Shown here piece after piece: positions 10,121-21,775 of a stretch of DNA of 64,000 nucleotides. Made by a program: the position numbers and the translations under genes. The stretch lies in assembly GCF_030272615.1 (NCBI RefSeq), contig NC_081405.1, positions 19,736,547-19,800,546 of the forward strand, in the 5' to 3' direction. Below the pieces are notes generated by a model that was not told where the DNA came from, did not search any database, and worked only from the letters and a program-made list of their open reading frames with translations. Each line of letters starts with the position of its first letter. The first letter of the stretch is position 1. This DNA is from Cryptomeria japonica (taxonomy: Eukaryota; Streptophyta; Pinopsida; Cupressales; Cupressaceae).

Positions 10121-10566
10121 TCCATGTATGCCATTGTATTCTTTTGAGAGATTGGGGATAGGGGAGTCCTCCTCACAGATACAATAAGTACCTAGGGCTA
10201 TATCTTTGATCTCATCAATGGGATCAAATTGAAATGCATTTTCCCACTCATCAAGTAGGAAATCAGGGACCTCCTCCAATTGATTTGCAGGCTCTCTTAC
10301 TAAAATTTCTTCTTTCTCTCCATGGAGGGTACAGTTCATATTAATAAGACTGGGAGTATAGGGCTCTATGTGATCATTGGAAATAGGCTCAGCCCTAATG
10401 GTTACTTTGGTGCCATATCTTATCCTAAACAACATGTGGGACCAATTAGAAGATAGGTAACCACCTATCTTAGTAGTGAATTTTGTATATAAATAAATGG
10501 CAAAATAAGCAAGGAGACCTATCAATCACTGAGATGTCTTACAACACACTACAACCTAGTCAGGCA
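10121..10566 (-). pseudogene. E3 acidic linker downstream of protease
   Basis: Open minus-strand frame with KVTIRAEPISNDHIEPYTPS, EKEEILVREPANQLEEVPDF, LLDEWENAFQFDPIDEI and CICEEDSPIPNL. It is rich in Asp/Glu and has no domain I recognise. It joins the protease remnant to the RNase H domain, as polyprotein linkers do. Confidence 0.55.
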
Positions 10567-11078
10567 TGCAAGGTTAGATTTAAATATTTAATGTCCCCTA
10601 TAGTCTGAATTGATGTGCCATCAAGTTGTACCACCCATCTTGTTATAGGATCATATTTGATACCTAGGCAGTCAGCTATTCCCTTAGGCATAATTGAATT
10701 ACTGGCCCCACTAACTATCATGTAATTGTGAACAAGTTTATCTCCTACGATTTATGATAGATAAAAAGGGAGAGGCTTACTAATTTTCTTTGGATTGTCT
10801 ACCTCCAAAGGCTGCACCAAGGTTTTAGAAATTGAAGAGTTGCATCCTTGACTAGCGCCTTCTGCATCATCAATCCCCCTTAGGGCTTCCTGAAGTAGAT
10901 CTCTCTGAGATGGAATAGAAAGATCATCCCATATAGATACATTTAGGCTGGCCTTCTTCATTTGTTCAACAATATTAAAGGGGATGACATCCTTAGCAGG
11001 GACCTTTGTAGCAACAAGGTCCGGTTTTGATATTATAGGAGCCTTAGGTGGCTCTCCCTTCTTGACATTTTGAGTCAA
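10567..11078 (-). pseudogene. E3 aspartic protease region
   Basis: The frame runs from KGEPPKAPIISKPDLVATKV through a TAA (10752-10754) into VHNYMIVSGASNSIMPKGIA, DCLGIKYDPITRWVVQLDGT and IGDIKYLNLTLHA. The segment VSGASNSIMP corresponds to the DSGA active-site motif of retroviral-type proteases with the catalytic Asp changed to Val. Confidence 0.75.
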
Positions 11079-11079
11079 G

Positions 11080-12640
11080 TTTTATTCTCTATTTGGAGCA
11101 GTCACCTCGTTAGATGCCTTAGGCATTGGGGATTGAAAAGAGGCCTGTGAAGTTTGAGCTGTTGTGGTAGAAGAAACACTAGGGTCTATGACCCTCTTTT
11201 TTTATCTTGTATTTTTGGCCACATTGTCCCCACTTGTTTGATTTATTCCACAAAAATCAGCCTCCCACCAATTTATAAAAGTTGTATCTCCTTATGGATG
11301 ATTAGGATAGTCACCAATATGTTGTTTCCATGATGTTTTGGGCTCATTTTGTGCTACTAGGGCTTGAGAAAACTCACCATTTTGAGAAGAAACATGATTA
11401 TGAAGTTGATTGCATGGAGTACACCAATCTTGCTCTTGAGCAAGATTGTTGATTGTTCTATGTTGGCACTAGTGCTTTTGAGGTGCTTGTAGTTGAGGGA
11501 TTCAATCTATTCAAAGGTCAAGAATTTTTCCATTGGTTTTGCTCTTGGAAATTGGATCTCTGTTGTTGATAATTATGATTTTGGGGTTGATAAGGCCTAC
11601 TGTTAGCCTACGACAATTGTCTCTTGACTGAGACCAATTCATTCTCAAACCCTTGCATCTGCTGGCTCATTTTTTGCATTGAAGCTTCCATAGAAGCCCC
11701 GAGCTATTGAATTTCAAAAGATGGAGGAAGTGCAAGTGTGAGTAGATGGCTCATGGAAACCACTAGAATGGGAGCCAAAACATTTTGTTGAATAGGAGCC
11801 TCAAGGAATGAGGGAATTGGAGGGCTAGGGGAAAACTTCCTAGCCTGTATTAAACATTTTTCTGCCCTTATGGATGTAACATATGCCCCTGGAAGGTTAT
11901 CTCCTCCCATAGACTGAATCATAGCCACATTATCATTGTTCAAAGCCTTAAGAAAGTATTAAAAAACATGATTTGATGAAGGTTTTGCCAGTGATGGGAT
12001 TCTATCCCATGTGTTTTGAAATCTATAATTAAAATCACCGATGAACTCATGGGATGCTCTTTTGATTGAAGTCAGTTTTTCCATAAGTGACAGATGGTCA
12101 CTTTTATCTTCATAATGTTTGCAAATTTTTTCCCCTAGTTCATTTGAATTATGGATTGAGCCATAGAGAAAACCCCTATACCATTATAGGGCCTTTCCCT
12201 TCAATGAAAAGACTAGGAGCCTTAATACAACATTATCTTCTATCACATCAAATACAGTGCATATACTTGACATATCTCAAATTTGTTATTCAGGGGTGAC
12301 AGAGGTCTCTCCAGTAAAAAAGGGGATAGACTTTAAGGGTGCTATTGGAATATCATTTTTATGGGCCAAGACCAAAGGGATACCACCATTAAAGGTGACA
12401 AAGGTGTGTGCTCTAGGGACTGCCATGTGAATTAGTGGTCTATTGATGTGACTAGCAGGGCCTCTAGATTGAGAAGATCTGATAATAGGAGGGGTAGAAT
12501 GGGATCTTAGGGGTGTAGATGATTCTCCTTGAGTTCACCTCATAGGTGACAAGGAATGCCTACCTCTATTTCTCCTATAGCCTAAATAAGGAAGCTAAGT
12601 AATTGAAAAATACCTCTTGAAGATGACCCGGTTTGTCTTC
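11080..12640 (-). pseudogene. E3 gag (degenerate)
   Basis: Recognisable retrotransposon gag core on the minus strand: CTVFDVIEDNVVLRLLVFSL, KGKALQWYRGFLYGSIHN, KSDHLSLMEKLTSIKRASHE, FIGDFNYRFQNTWDRIPSLA, and then LNNDNVAMIQSMGGDNLPGA. Gln/Asn-rich sequence follows (QPQNHNYQQQRSNFQEQNQ). Numerous stops, including ones near 11954, 11704 and 11606, make it non-functional. Confidence 0.8.
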
Positions 12641-12799
12641 TTGGCATAAAATCTACTACTGGTCAACACCGAGAGTATATATTTATCCTTAAAAGTCGGC
12701 AAGTGCTTGATTGATTGCCTCCAAAGGCAGAAATGCTAAGAGCAACGCTAAATCCTCAACATGAATATTTTAATGTGTCCCACCGAGCGTGCCAAAAAT

Positions 12800-14245
12800 T
12801 GTTGATGCAAAAGTGTGCACCTAAACTGAAACGTGATCTTCCTGCCTATGACTATACAAAACACTAATAAAACTACCCCAGGTATGCACAATATTCTACT
12901 TAATTGAGCTCCGTATAGATGAGTTAAGGTTGGAGTTCTAAAGAATGGCAAGAGGAATGAAAATAGTTCTCAAGTGTCACCCAAAGAGGGGATCAACACA
13001 ATCACTGATGCAAAAGGAGACAAGAAAGAGATGCATTCAAACAAAGAGGTAAGAGAAATACACACATTTGTTTAAACTAATGAAAGGCAAGAAGACTAAT
13101 TTTATTAATGGAAAGCAAGGCAACATTTACAGTTACAAAAAAACAAGAATTATGCAAGAGAATAGAAGAGAACATCCTTTTGAAAGATACAAAATTGCCT
13201 TTATAGCTAAGGCATAACTCAAAATGAACTAAACCTAGAAATCGTAACCCTACTAGGGTTAGGTTACAAAATAGAAGAGAGGAGAAGAAGATTATATTTA
13301 CTGATCTGATGGCATATGGAAAGTAGGTTCTAAGAATGTCCTCTACCTTTGGGAAAAAAAAACCCTGCAAAAAAGAGGAAATCTCTGTAATTGAATGCAC
13401 TGGGATGACGTATGTAGGCACAAAATTCCTCAATCCGTATTGAATGAGTATTGGCTTCATAAAAAATTGGCCTCAAGGTCCGATTTGGAGTAATGGTGGA
13501 TATCCCTTGACCCTTTGAAAGTGGTTGAGATGGATTGGATTTGATTTGGTTAGCTAACAGGTTCAAAAACTGATTTTTGACCCATTAAGTTGACAACCAC
13601 TATCGAGCAACTGTTTGAATTTCAACGATCGGCTCCAGTTTAAATTTAGGCCACTAGATTCTCCCTATTGCATGTAGATGGATGACCAAGACCGTTCCAC
13701 AAAGGTTGGGCCCATCAACTAAACAACCACATCATGGTATCGCAGCCAAGGGTGGGACCCAGTTCTTGATCATTGTGAAACAACGATAACACTCTCTTCC
13801 TCCCAGTCGCATCGCTTATCACCATGTCACGCGAAAGTGGAAAATTTTCATTATTCCTATTTGCTGGAAAAGAGCGATAAAAACTTCCTTTCCCCTCGGT
13901 AGCATTGCTTATCGCACAGTCACGTGAAAGTGGAGTAGTCAAAGTATGGAGAAAAAGTGGAAAGTTCCTGACTACTTGATAAGCGATAATAAAGAATTCT
14001 TGTCAGCCGGTAGCTGGTGAAAGGGGGTGGTACCACCATGAAGAAGGGACCCTCTAGCTAGTACAAAATTAAGAGAGTTGACCGGCCAACTTGGTCAACT
14101 CAAAATAGAACTTGGAGCCTGAAAAGAGTAATAGGGCAAAAGAAACTCTACTCTTTTGCCGCCAATACAGTACGCATAACACGCAAGTTATGCGAAATAT
14201 TTTTCCAGGCCTAATGAAGTTAAGTTGACACATAAATAGTCAACA
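12800..14245 (-). mobile_element. E3 5' LTR (1,446 bp)
   Basis: On the + strand it reads TGTTGATGCAAAAGTGTGC to ATAAATAGTCAACA, the reverse complement of a TG...CA LTR with a 6-bp terminal inverted repeat (TGTTGA/TCAACA). It is colinear with 5928-7599 except for the extra segment in that copy. The internal region starts next to it, toward lower coordinates. Confidence 0.85.
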
Positions 14246-14932
14246 AGAAGATGGAAGTCAGTACAGATCAATGATTGGAGGACTATTATATTTGACTGCT
14301 ACCAGACTGGATATCATGTATGTAGTATGTTTGGCAGCCATATTTTAGCAAGAATCGAAAGAATCACATGTTGTGGTGGTAAAAAGGATTTTTCGGATAT
14401 CTTAAAGGCACATAAGAGTTTGGTTTGTGGTATCCCAAGAGCTCAAATTTTATGCTCACAACTTACAAAGATGCAGAATGGCTAGAGGTGTTGATGACAG
14501 AAAAAAGCACAAGTGGAGGAGCATTCTTCCTTGGCTCCCGATAAGTTGCTTGGTCGAGTAAGAAGCAAGACTCTGTGTCCTTATTTACAACAAAGAAGAA
14601 TATATTACAACATATTCTTGTTGCACTCAATTCTATGGATGAAGCAAACTTTGAAGGACAATGGTGTAAAGTTTGATAACCTTGTCTCAATCATGTGTGA
14701 TAATAATAGTGCAATAAATATTTCAAAGAATTTGGTACAACATTCTAGAACAAATCATATATCTATCAGGTATCACTTCTTGAGGGAAAAAGTTCTAGAT
14801 AATAAGGTCAAACTTGAGTATGTACCTACAAAAGAGTAGATTGCAGATATATTCACTAAGGCATCGTGAAAAGATGATTTTGAGTATCGTAGGAAGAAGT
14901 TAGGGGTGTTACCCCTCCCCAGTTTCGACTAA
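14246..14932 (+). pseudogene. E2 pol fragment: end of reverse transcriptase and RNase H
   Basis: Resumes the copia frame after E3: GSQYRSMIGGLLYLTATRLD, KESHVVVVKRIFRYLKGT-like sequence, STSGGAFFLGSR, NNSAINISKNLVQHSRTNHI, SIRYHFLREKVLDNKVKLEY, VPTKE-stop-IADIFTKA and LGVLPLPSFD ending at TAA 14930-14932. Copia RNase H motifs are clear. Frameshifts lie near 14378 and 14590, and TAG sits at 14837-14839. From 14649 on it is the first copy of a 742-bp tandem duplication. Confidence 0.85.
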
Positions 14933-16132
14933 TGTGCATTTTAGATGTGCATTGGTCCAGTGAGCAGCCTGTATATTCTTTTTTGGATTGATTCTCATGT
15001 GATTCTTCTCAAGGGGAGTTTTGTCCACCTTTGTCATTGTTGTCAAAGGGACAGAGAGAGAGTTGAGTTTTCATAATGATGATTTTGTTGTTGTTGTTGT
15101 TGTTGTTGTTGATGGATGTTGCCATCAATGACAAAGGGGGAGATTGCTAGCATTATATTATGCATTGTCATTGATGTCAAATCATGTGGTTTAGATGTGG
15201 TATGTTTATAAGAAGTGTTTGATTAAGTTATGTTGTGCATTTGGAGGTTTCCTAGTTTTATCGAATGAGTTTGGTACTTCAGAAGATGATACTCAATAAT
15301 ATCTTTGGGTCTGAATTGGTCTGGAGATTGAGGTTTTGGACCAAATAATAATTTTTTTTAATATAGCGTGCAAATGCATTTTGGGTCCATCTTTGAAGGA
15401 CAATGGTGTAAAGTTTGATAACCTTGTCTCAATCATGTGTGATAATAATAGTGCAATAAATATTTCAAAGAATTTGGTACAACATTCTAGAACAAATCAT
15501 ATATCTATCAGGTATCACTTCTTGAGGGAAAAAGTTCTAGATAATAAGGTCAAACTTGAGTATGTACCTACAAAAGAGTAGATTGCAGATATATTCACTA
15601 AGGCATCGTGAAAAGATGATTTTGAGTATCGTAGGAAGAAGTTAGGGGTGTTACCCCTCCCCAGTTTCGACTAATGTGCATTTTAGATGTGCATTGGTCC
15701 AGTGAGCAGCCTGTATATTCTTTTTTGGATTGATTCTCATGTGATTCTTCTCAAGGGGAGTTTTGTCCACCTTTGTCATTGTTGTCAAAGGGACAGAGAG
15801 AGAGTTGAGTTTTCATAATGATGATTTTGTTGTTGTTGTTGTTGTTGTTGTTGATGGATGTTGCCATCAATGACAAAGGGGGAGATTGCTAGCATTATAT
15901 TATGCATTGTCATTGATGTCAAATCATGTGGTTTAGATGTGGTATGTTTATAAGAAGTGTTTGATTAAGTTATGTTGTGCATTTGGAGGTTTCCTAGTTT
16001 TATCGAATGAGTTTGGTACTTCAGAAGATGATACTCAATAATATCTTTGGGTCTGAATTGGTCTGGAGATTGAGGTTTTGGACCAAATAATAATTTTTTT
16101 TAATATAGCGTGCAAATGCATTTTGGGTCCAT
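14649..16132 (+). repeat. Perfect 742-bp tandem duplication (2 copies)
   Basis: 14649-15390 and 15391-16132 are identical as far as I can read, including a run of eight GTT/TTG triplets and the TAG in the pol frame. Each copy starts with CTTTGAAGGACAATGG, and CTTTG recurs at 16133-16137, so the junction carries 5-bp microhomology. A copy contains the end of the copia pol, the 3' untranslated region with the purine tract, and the first 246 bp of the LTR. Confidence 0.95.
15391..15674 (+). pseudogene. Second copy of the E2 pol C-terminus
   Basis: Identical to the equivalent part of 14649-14932: LKDNGVKFDNLVSIMCDNNS, AINISKNLVQHSRTNHISIR, a TAG after VPTKE, and the end at LPSFD. It is a by-product of the tandem duplication and not an independent gene. 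Confidence 0.9.
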
Positions 16133-16792
16133 CTTTGGTGATGTATGTAGCATGTTGATTTGTTCAATGAGGAACAATGTAATATGGTCTACTTCTCATT
16201 CCTTCTCACCACCGAAATATTTAGTGGAGACCTATTTTAGATCTCTATCTTAGCCAACATTGAGAATTATGTTTTTTGGAGACATTATATGTAGGAGTAT
16301 GTTTTGATGAGGTCTCATATGGATTTTTGTGTTGAATACATGTGATATTGAAAGAATCCAGTAGTTGTGTGAGTATAGTGTTGCAGATTGTTATCGGAAG
16401 CAGTTTTGGCAGTGCAAATTGTATTTTTGTGGTGGATTCTCTTTATCTTTCTTTCTTCTTTGGTAGTGAACCTTTCAGGGCAATGAGCCCACCGGCAGTC
16501 AGCCTTTTAGGGTAGTGAGCCCACCTGTAGTGAGCACCTTGGCAGTGAGCCATCCTTTGTAAAAAATACCTTAACCGATGTTTATATATTGAGAATTAGA
16601 ATTCTCTGTGGGTTTTTCCCTTCTTGGGTTTTCCACGTAAATTATGGCGTTTCTTGTGTTTGATCTATTTCATGCATGTGCTTTCATGTTTAGTTAATTA
16701 TATTAATTATTTAGGATCTATGGATTAAAGTTAAAAGAAAACTTTGTCGTCAGCTGATTCACCCCCCCTCTCAGTTGCCTGAATATTCAACA
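15887..16792 (+). mobile_element. E2 3' LTR (906 bp)
   Basis: Preceded by the purine tract AAAGGGGGAGAT, begins TGCTAGCATTATATTATGC and ends TGAATATTCAACA. Near its end it has GGGTTTTTCCC, GGGTTTTCCACGTAAA and GATTCACCCCCCCTCTCAG, a block shared with the other copia LTRs in the window. Between 16475 and 16555 it has several GTGAGCC copies. A truncated duplicate of its first 246 bp lies at 15145-15390. The flanking base pairs after it are TTTGG (16793-16797). Confidence 0.85.
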
Positions 16793-18856
16793 TTTGGGGC
16801 CATAAATTTCAAAGGTGAAATATTAATTGCCTATAGTCCTTTCTCAAATTGGGTTATCCAAATTTACATTGTGCATAACCTATTATTGTTGCAATGATTA
16901 TAAAATGGTGTGCATGTCCATCTGGGGATCATCATTTATCACTTTATACAAACCCCTAGCTATAAATAGATCAAACACATGTATTCAAGTGCAGATATCA
17001 AAGGAAAAAAACCTTTTGATTTTAAAAGTTAGAGGGAAAAGCCCCTTTGTATAGAGATCAATCTTAATTCAAATGTTGCATTGGAGCTTCATTGATCACA
17101 TATTTCAATCACATTACATTATTTTAATTTGTTGTTTTTTGTGAGTATGCACGTGATGGTTTAATATTGTTGTAATTATGAAGTTGTAAACTATTTGAAT
17201 GTAATTTAGTATTTATTCATAATAATAGAGCATTATATTTTTTATAATGATAATGTGTGAATAGTGAATTAAATCTAAGTTTTCTAAGATCTAAATTAAA
17301 TACACTTATAATAAAATATTATTGTTTCCTAAAATTCTCCCCCTTGTTAAAATTTTAGTCTTTTTCCTCTCTTGTTGGTTTTGATATGATAATTCAAGTC
17401 TTAGTGTCTACACAATTTCACTTACACCATCTAAGTTTCAACACTTAGTCATTTTTTAAGTGCATCAGGGTTTTACCTTGGTTAAACCTTTGTTGGAGTC
17501 TGATAAGCCTTTTTGTACTTGTCTAAACCTCTTCTTTTCTTCCTTGTTCATGTTTTTGATACTGGGGGCTTCTATCCCAAGTTTTGAAAGTCATGTTAGT
17601 CTCTGATGTAGTTTCCTAACCATGTCGAAGCCCAACCATTTAAATGATATTGCAACATGTCATCCAATACTTAACCTTTGGGCTCGAGGTTTTCAAAAGT
17701 TCAAGTTTTAAATGTCTTGTCAACACCTGATGGCCAAACTCTGACTTACCATATATTTAGTCCTTGTGTTCAAGTTTTATGTCAAAGCTGTCGAGTCCTT
17801 TTAGTTTTAAAACATACATTGAAATACAAAACGATATCCAAAGCACGTCGATGTCAAGCCATCTAAGTTGTACTCAAAGAGAAGAAATAAGAAAACCAAA
17901 GTAATACATTGAAGCTAAAGGCAAAAGTGGGTTTGTAGAAGAGTTAGAAAACTTCATCGAGATTTGACATTCCAACTCTAACTAAAGGGAAGTCAATGTA
18001 AATAAAAGATGAAGACATTTTTGCATAAGGTGAAAGTGGTATGAATTTTTAAAACCATTGGTGGATTCTAATGCCCATTCCTAATTGAAAGAGGCAACAA
18101 TAAAACAAGAAGAGAAAAACTTTCATCAAGCACAAAAAATATGAAGTTTAAAAACTTGTGGTGGAACCCAAGAAGTTCTCCTAACCAATTTTAAGTTGAA
18201 GTGGTGATGCATCTCCCCGAAAGTACTGGCATTAATGACTAGGAACCAAAGTGGGTGGACATTGAATGCATCATTGAATTAAAGCGATCAATTCCCTTTT
18301 CTCCACTCTAAATCTTCATTCGAAAGATTAATTAGTCATTAAAGAGAGAAATGAGAAGAAGTACAAGAGTATTGTATGAAGCCAACATCATCGACATTGT
18401 TGCAGAGGAGGTAAGTTATCATGAAGCTATCAAAGAGCTCATTTTCTTATAAAGAGGATTTTTAAGGTTGGAAATTCAAGAAATATTATGATAAAGGAGG
18501 TTGCCCAAATTTTTCTAAAATTTTAAACATAAAATTTAAATATTTGGGGTATGAACATCTAAATGGGTTGGAAAGATCATTGCCTAAAGTCAGAGATACC
18601 AAATTGGGATGTATAGACTTGAAGAAATTTTAGAGGGTAGAAAACCCTAACAAAAACCCCATCACTCAGAGATTGGCCGAAAGTGGGTTATTTTAAGTGG
18701 CAACTTTCCTAGTAGCCATACAATGCATGAACTTGGTGTTGGAGTGTGTCAATAGGTATGACCCAAATATCTGGGAAATTAAAGAACCGATGGTAGGGTC
18801 CTCTTAACCCTCAACCGCACCACTATTCAAATTTTTTTTGACTCTTTGATAGTTAA
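16793..18856. other. Unassigned AT-rich DNA right of E2
   Basis: No gene found. GCTATAAATAGATC (about 16970-16983) is a good TATA context on the + strand, and TTCTCCCCCTTGTT (about 17335-17348) reads ACAAGGGGGAGAA on the minus strand, resembling a copia purine tract. These could be scraps of older LTR elements, but no LTR pair or target duplication could be closed. Confidence 0.35.
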
Positions 18857-19460
18857 ATGTATTGTCATTGGGATTTCACATTGTCACAATGTGAGTTCAA
18901 TGCAAAGAAGGGTGTTTATAGAAATGTCATTGCCAAGAAGTGGTTTTCAACAACCAAGAGGAGAAAATCACAACTACACAAAACCATTCATAAATTGTAT
19001 TCAAAGGGAGGGACCACAGACATAATCATCCTCTTGCATAGGCTAAGAAGGGATGAAGATGGTTTCAATTTGGATGAATGGAAGGGATGAAGATGGTTTC
19101 AATTTGGATGAATGGATGTTTTTCTCTTTATAGGTTATAGAAACAGTCACAAATATTGGATGCCAAATCAAGAAGGACAATTATGGAAGCACCATGACCA
19201 AATAACTCAAACCAAAGTTCTAAAATAATATTTGATACTTTATCTGATCGAAAGATCCTTGACTAAGAAAAGTATGGTAAGTTAGCTAGAATAGTTGCCT
19301 CTTTGATTTGGTATGTGAATCATGATAAAACAGTTATAGAAAAGAGTGATAAAATCAGGAAAGAGAAGGCATTATGGGGGTTGAGAATGAGAAATGTCTA
19401 CATTCAGTGCAAACAAGATATTTCACCTGTCTTGAAGGCATTGCAAGAGTACAAAGGCTG
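18857..19460 (+). pseudogene. Degenerate coding remnant, unknown basic protein
   Basis: The piece 18857-19090 encodes CEFNAKKGVYRNVIAKKWFS, TTKRRKSQLHKTIHKLYSKG and LHRLRRDEDGFNLDEW. After a local duplication and frameshifts, coding-like sequence returns: GQLWKHHDQITQTKVLK, WYVNHDKTVIEKSDKIRKEK and ALWGLRMRNVYIQCKQDISP. The composition (Lys/Arg-rich, Trp/His-containing) looks like real former coding sequence but I recognise no family. An accessory frame of an LTR element is possible. Confidence 0.4.
19045..19118. repeat. Local tandem duplication, ~32-bp unit
   Basis: GGGATGAAGATGGTTTCAAT followed by TTGGATGAATGGA occurs twice back to back. The duplication shifts the frame of the coding remnant in which it lies. 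Confidence 0.8.
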
Positions 19461-20392
19461 ACAAGGCCAACCACCATCGACAAGAGATGCCAACACAAGG
19501 AAAAAGGAGATGCCACCTCAACTTTAGTGTTGTTTTGAATTCCTTCTATGCTGATCTATATTTTTATGTTGTAAAGACTCATTTAAGTTGTATTATAACT
19601 ATTCTTTAAAAAGAATCCATTTTTAAGAAGTTATGGATAGTTACAAATTGAATGTCTTAAATATGCATTGAATGGAATATGCAAGGGTCTGCATTTTTTA
19701 TTCCCCTTATGCTTTGACATACGAGTGAGACTGAATCAAATTTGAAGATCAATTTAATCTGGTTGGCTTTTATGAGCTTCTATATCTATGAGTGTTGGAG
19801 TTGGATGTTGTTCATGTTTGTTATAAATCTTAGAGCTTATGCAATCTAAATGTTATACTCTTTGAGGTGTTGGAATTCACATGAGTGAATATCTATTTGA
19901 TAAAAAATCCAGTTAGTATTTTAAAATCAATTAGTTTATCTATCCATACACCAGTTGTCAATCTTTTAGTTAATTCTTGTGGTGGAATCTCATTGTGTAT
20001 TGTGATAATCCATGAGTCATTAAGTTGAAGTCTTAAATTATTTTAATTTCAAGCTTTGTTTCCATATTTACTTCATGGTGATGAACAAATGATAGACTCC
20101 TTTATTACTTTTTAGTTAAAAATATACTTGAATTTATATATATCCAAAAATTTAAATTTTTATCATACAAAGGGAGTTGTGCCTTTCCAAAATTTAGAGG
20201 GAAACTATTTGACATTTTACCCAATCATTGATTGATAGATTCTTGTTTTGGGTAAAGAGTCTTGTTTCATTAAATTTTGAAGAAAGAAAAATCTTAACTA
20301 ACCAAAAAATATTTTTGCAAATACTAAGTGATTGTGGATTGTTAAAAATCATATTTGTATGTGTTTTGGCATGAGATATTACAAGGTGGAAG
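19461..20392. other. Unassigned DNA left of E5
   Basis: AT-rich, no gene, no repeat ends recognised. It may include the interrupted 5' part of the LINE that continues right of E5, but I could not align a clear endonuclease frame here. Confidence 0.3.
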
Positions 20393-21719
20393 TGTTGGAT
20401 ATTAGAGTTGTTGGAATGTGTTGTTGTCATTGATGTTAACACATTCTTGTGTTCTTGTGCTTTGGTGTTGTAGAGACTTGGTTTGATTGATTTATTGCAG
20501 ATATGTTGATGTGGATTTATGTTTTCAAAGATTAGTATCTTCAGTTGATTCAACATGATTTTTAGTGTTCCAAAAGGTGATTTGATCAATATGTGATCCG
20601 ATGTGGTGGTTGGTTTTTCTGTTGGTTTTGTATTGCAGAGTTATGATTTCTAGTTGTTATTGCTCTAGAATTGATTCATTATGTTGTGTGGATATGGGAG
20701 AGTGTTTGTGATGTTCATGTGTGTCCTCAGTTTGAGTGGTTCATGATTTGAAACTTCACAAGTCTATCTTTCAGTTTGTCAGTTGGTGTTCTTGAGCTCT
20801 AGAAGGGAGTTGATGATGATTCTAGTAGTTTGAGTTGTTGTAGAGGAATTCATGTTTCTTGTTGGTATTTCTAGATTGTGTACTATGCATATTGTTGGTC
20901 CGTGTTGATTGTTGTGCATATTATTGAAGATCTTATTGGTTCGATGGTATTCTTCATGTTATACGACCTTTTTGGTCGACCCAATGGTTCTTGCGTGTTG
21001 TAAATGATCTTGATGTGATATTCGATGTTATTGTGTGTTTGAGGATTTGATTTGGGTTAATGTTATGTCCTTGCCAACATTGTATTGGTCCACATATGCA
21101 TTTATGTATCATGTGATGTAATTTTGTAATTAGGTCTTATGAGTTGATCTGACCTTGAGATTAAGGTTGATGATTTATATAAATATGTGTAATATTCATG
21201 TAAGTTGTGTGTTTGTAGTGTGTCTGCATTCTTTGAGAGTGTTATATGTGTGAACAAGTAAATTGATCTTTTAGAAGAGTGTTGTAGTGCAGAGGAGTGT
21301 TGTAGAGAAGACAGTGTGCTTAACCATAACTGTAACCTGACATTGGGAGATGTTATTTCTTTCAGTTCATGTAATCCAAATTGGTGTCCGATCTTTGTAA
21401 GCCAGTGAGCCTTCCCTAGGTTGTAGCCCTTTATTTTTTTTTAGCAGTGAGTTCTAGGCAGTGTGCCTGAATGCATGTGCATTCCCCATTGTAATATTTA
21501 CACATACTACTGTAGAGTATCATCATTTTATGGGTAGGTTCCCACTGTGTTTTTTCCCTTAACTGGGTTTTCCATGTCAAAAGTCTGTGTGTTGTTGATG
21601 TGGTGTTCATCTTTGTTATTGTTGTTCTTGATCATATTTGAAGTTGAGGTTAATTTGTTTAAGTTTGGTGAAAACTGATTCACCCCCCTCTCAGTTTTCC
21701 TGCATTGTTGTTGCCAACA
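20393..21719 (+). mobile_element. E5 5' LTR (1,327 bp)
   Basis: Begins TGTTGGATATTAGAGTTG and ends TGTTGTTGCCAACA. Near the end it carries TTTTTTCCC, GGGTTTTCCATG and GATTCACCCCCCTCTCAG. It is colinear with 27475-28810. The primer-binding site starts two bases after it. Confidence 0.92.
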
Positions 21720-21775
21720 ATTGCTATCAGAGCTAGATCCTCTGGTAGAATCTTGACCACTTGAGCAGATCCGGG

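Larger units (their letters stand above)
5928..14245 (-). mobile_element. E3: decayed Ty3/gypsy element with both LTRs, on the - strand
   Basis: Two direct repeats with TGTTGA...TCAACA ends (5928-7599 and 12800-14245) flank gag, protease, RNase H, a truncated reverse transcriptase and integrase, all minus strand. It split copia element E2 within KDDKSPKA / GSQYRSMIGG, and the frame arithmetic across the junction fits removal of a 5-bp duplication. The actual flanks (GGCAA and AGAAG) no longer match, so the duplication has decayed or one edge is misplaced by a few bases. A primer-site candidate TGGCACGCTCGGTGGGAC follows the 5' LTR on the minus strand (12776-12793); its tRNA is not assigned. 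The domain order is unusual (see findings). Confidence 0.85.
4319..16792 (+). mobile_element. E2: Ty1/copia retrotransposon, 3' half, multiply interrupted
   Basis: A copia pol frame can be followed across three later insertions: E1 ending at 4318, S1 (4479-5210) and E3 (5928-14245). When these are skipped, the order is reverse transcriptase, RNase H, a GGGGGAGAT purine tract and the 3' LTR (15887-16792), with the reading frame restored at each junction. The 5' half (gag, protease, integrase, 5' LTR) lies left of the window beyond E1. Many stops and frameshifts show it is dead. It is the oldest element in this block, because three others are inserted in it. Confidence 0.85.

Noticed and set aside
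5923..14250. Clean target duplication for E3
   Set aside because: Flanks GGCAA and AGAAG share only two positions; frame arithmetic fits five bases but the duplication itself cannot be claimed.
20194..20589. 131-codon minus-strand frame across the E5 5' LTR edge
   Set aside because: It crosses the proven LTR boundary and has AT-driven composition.
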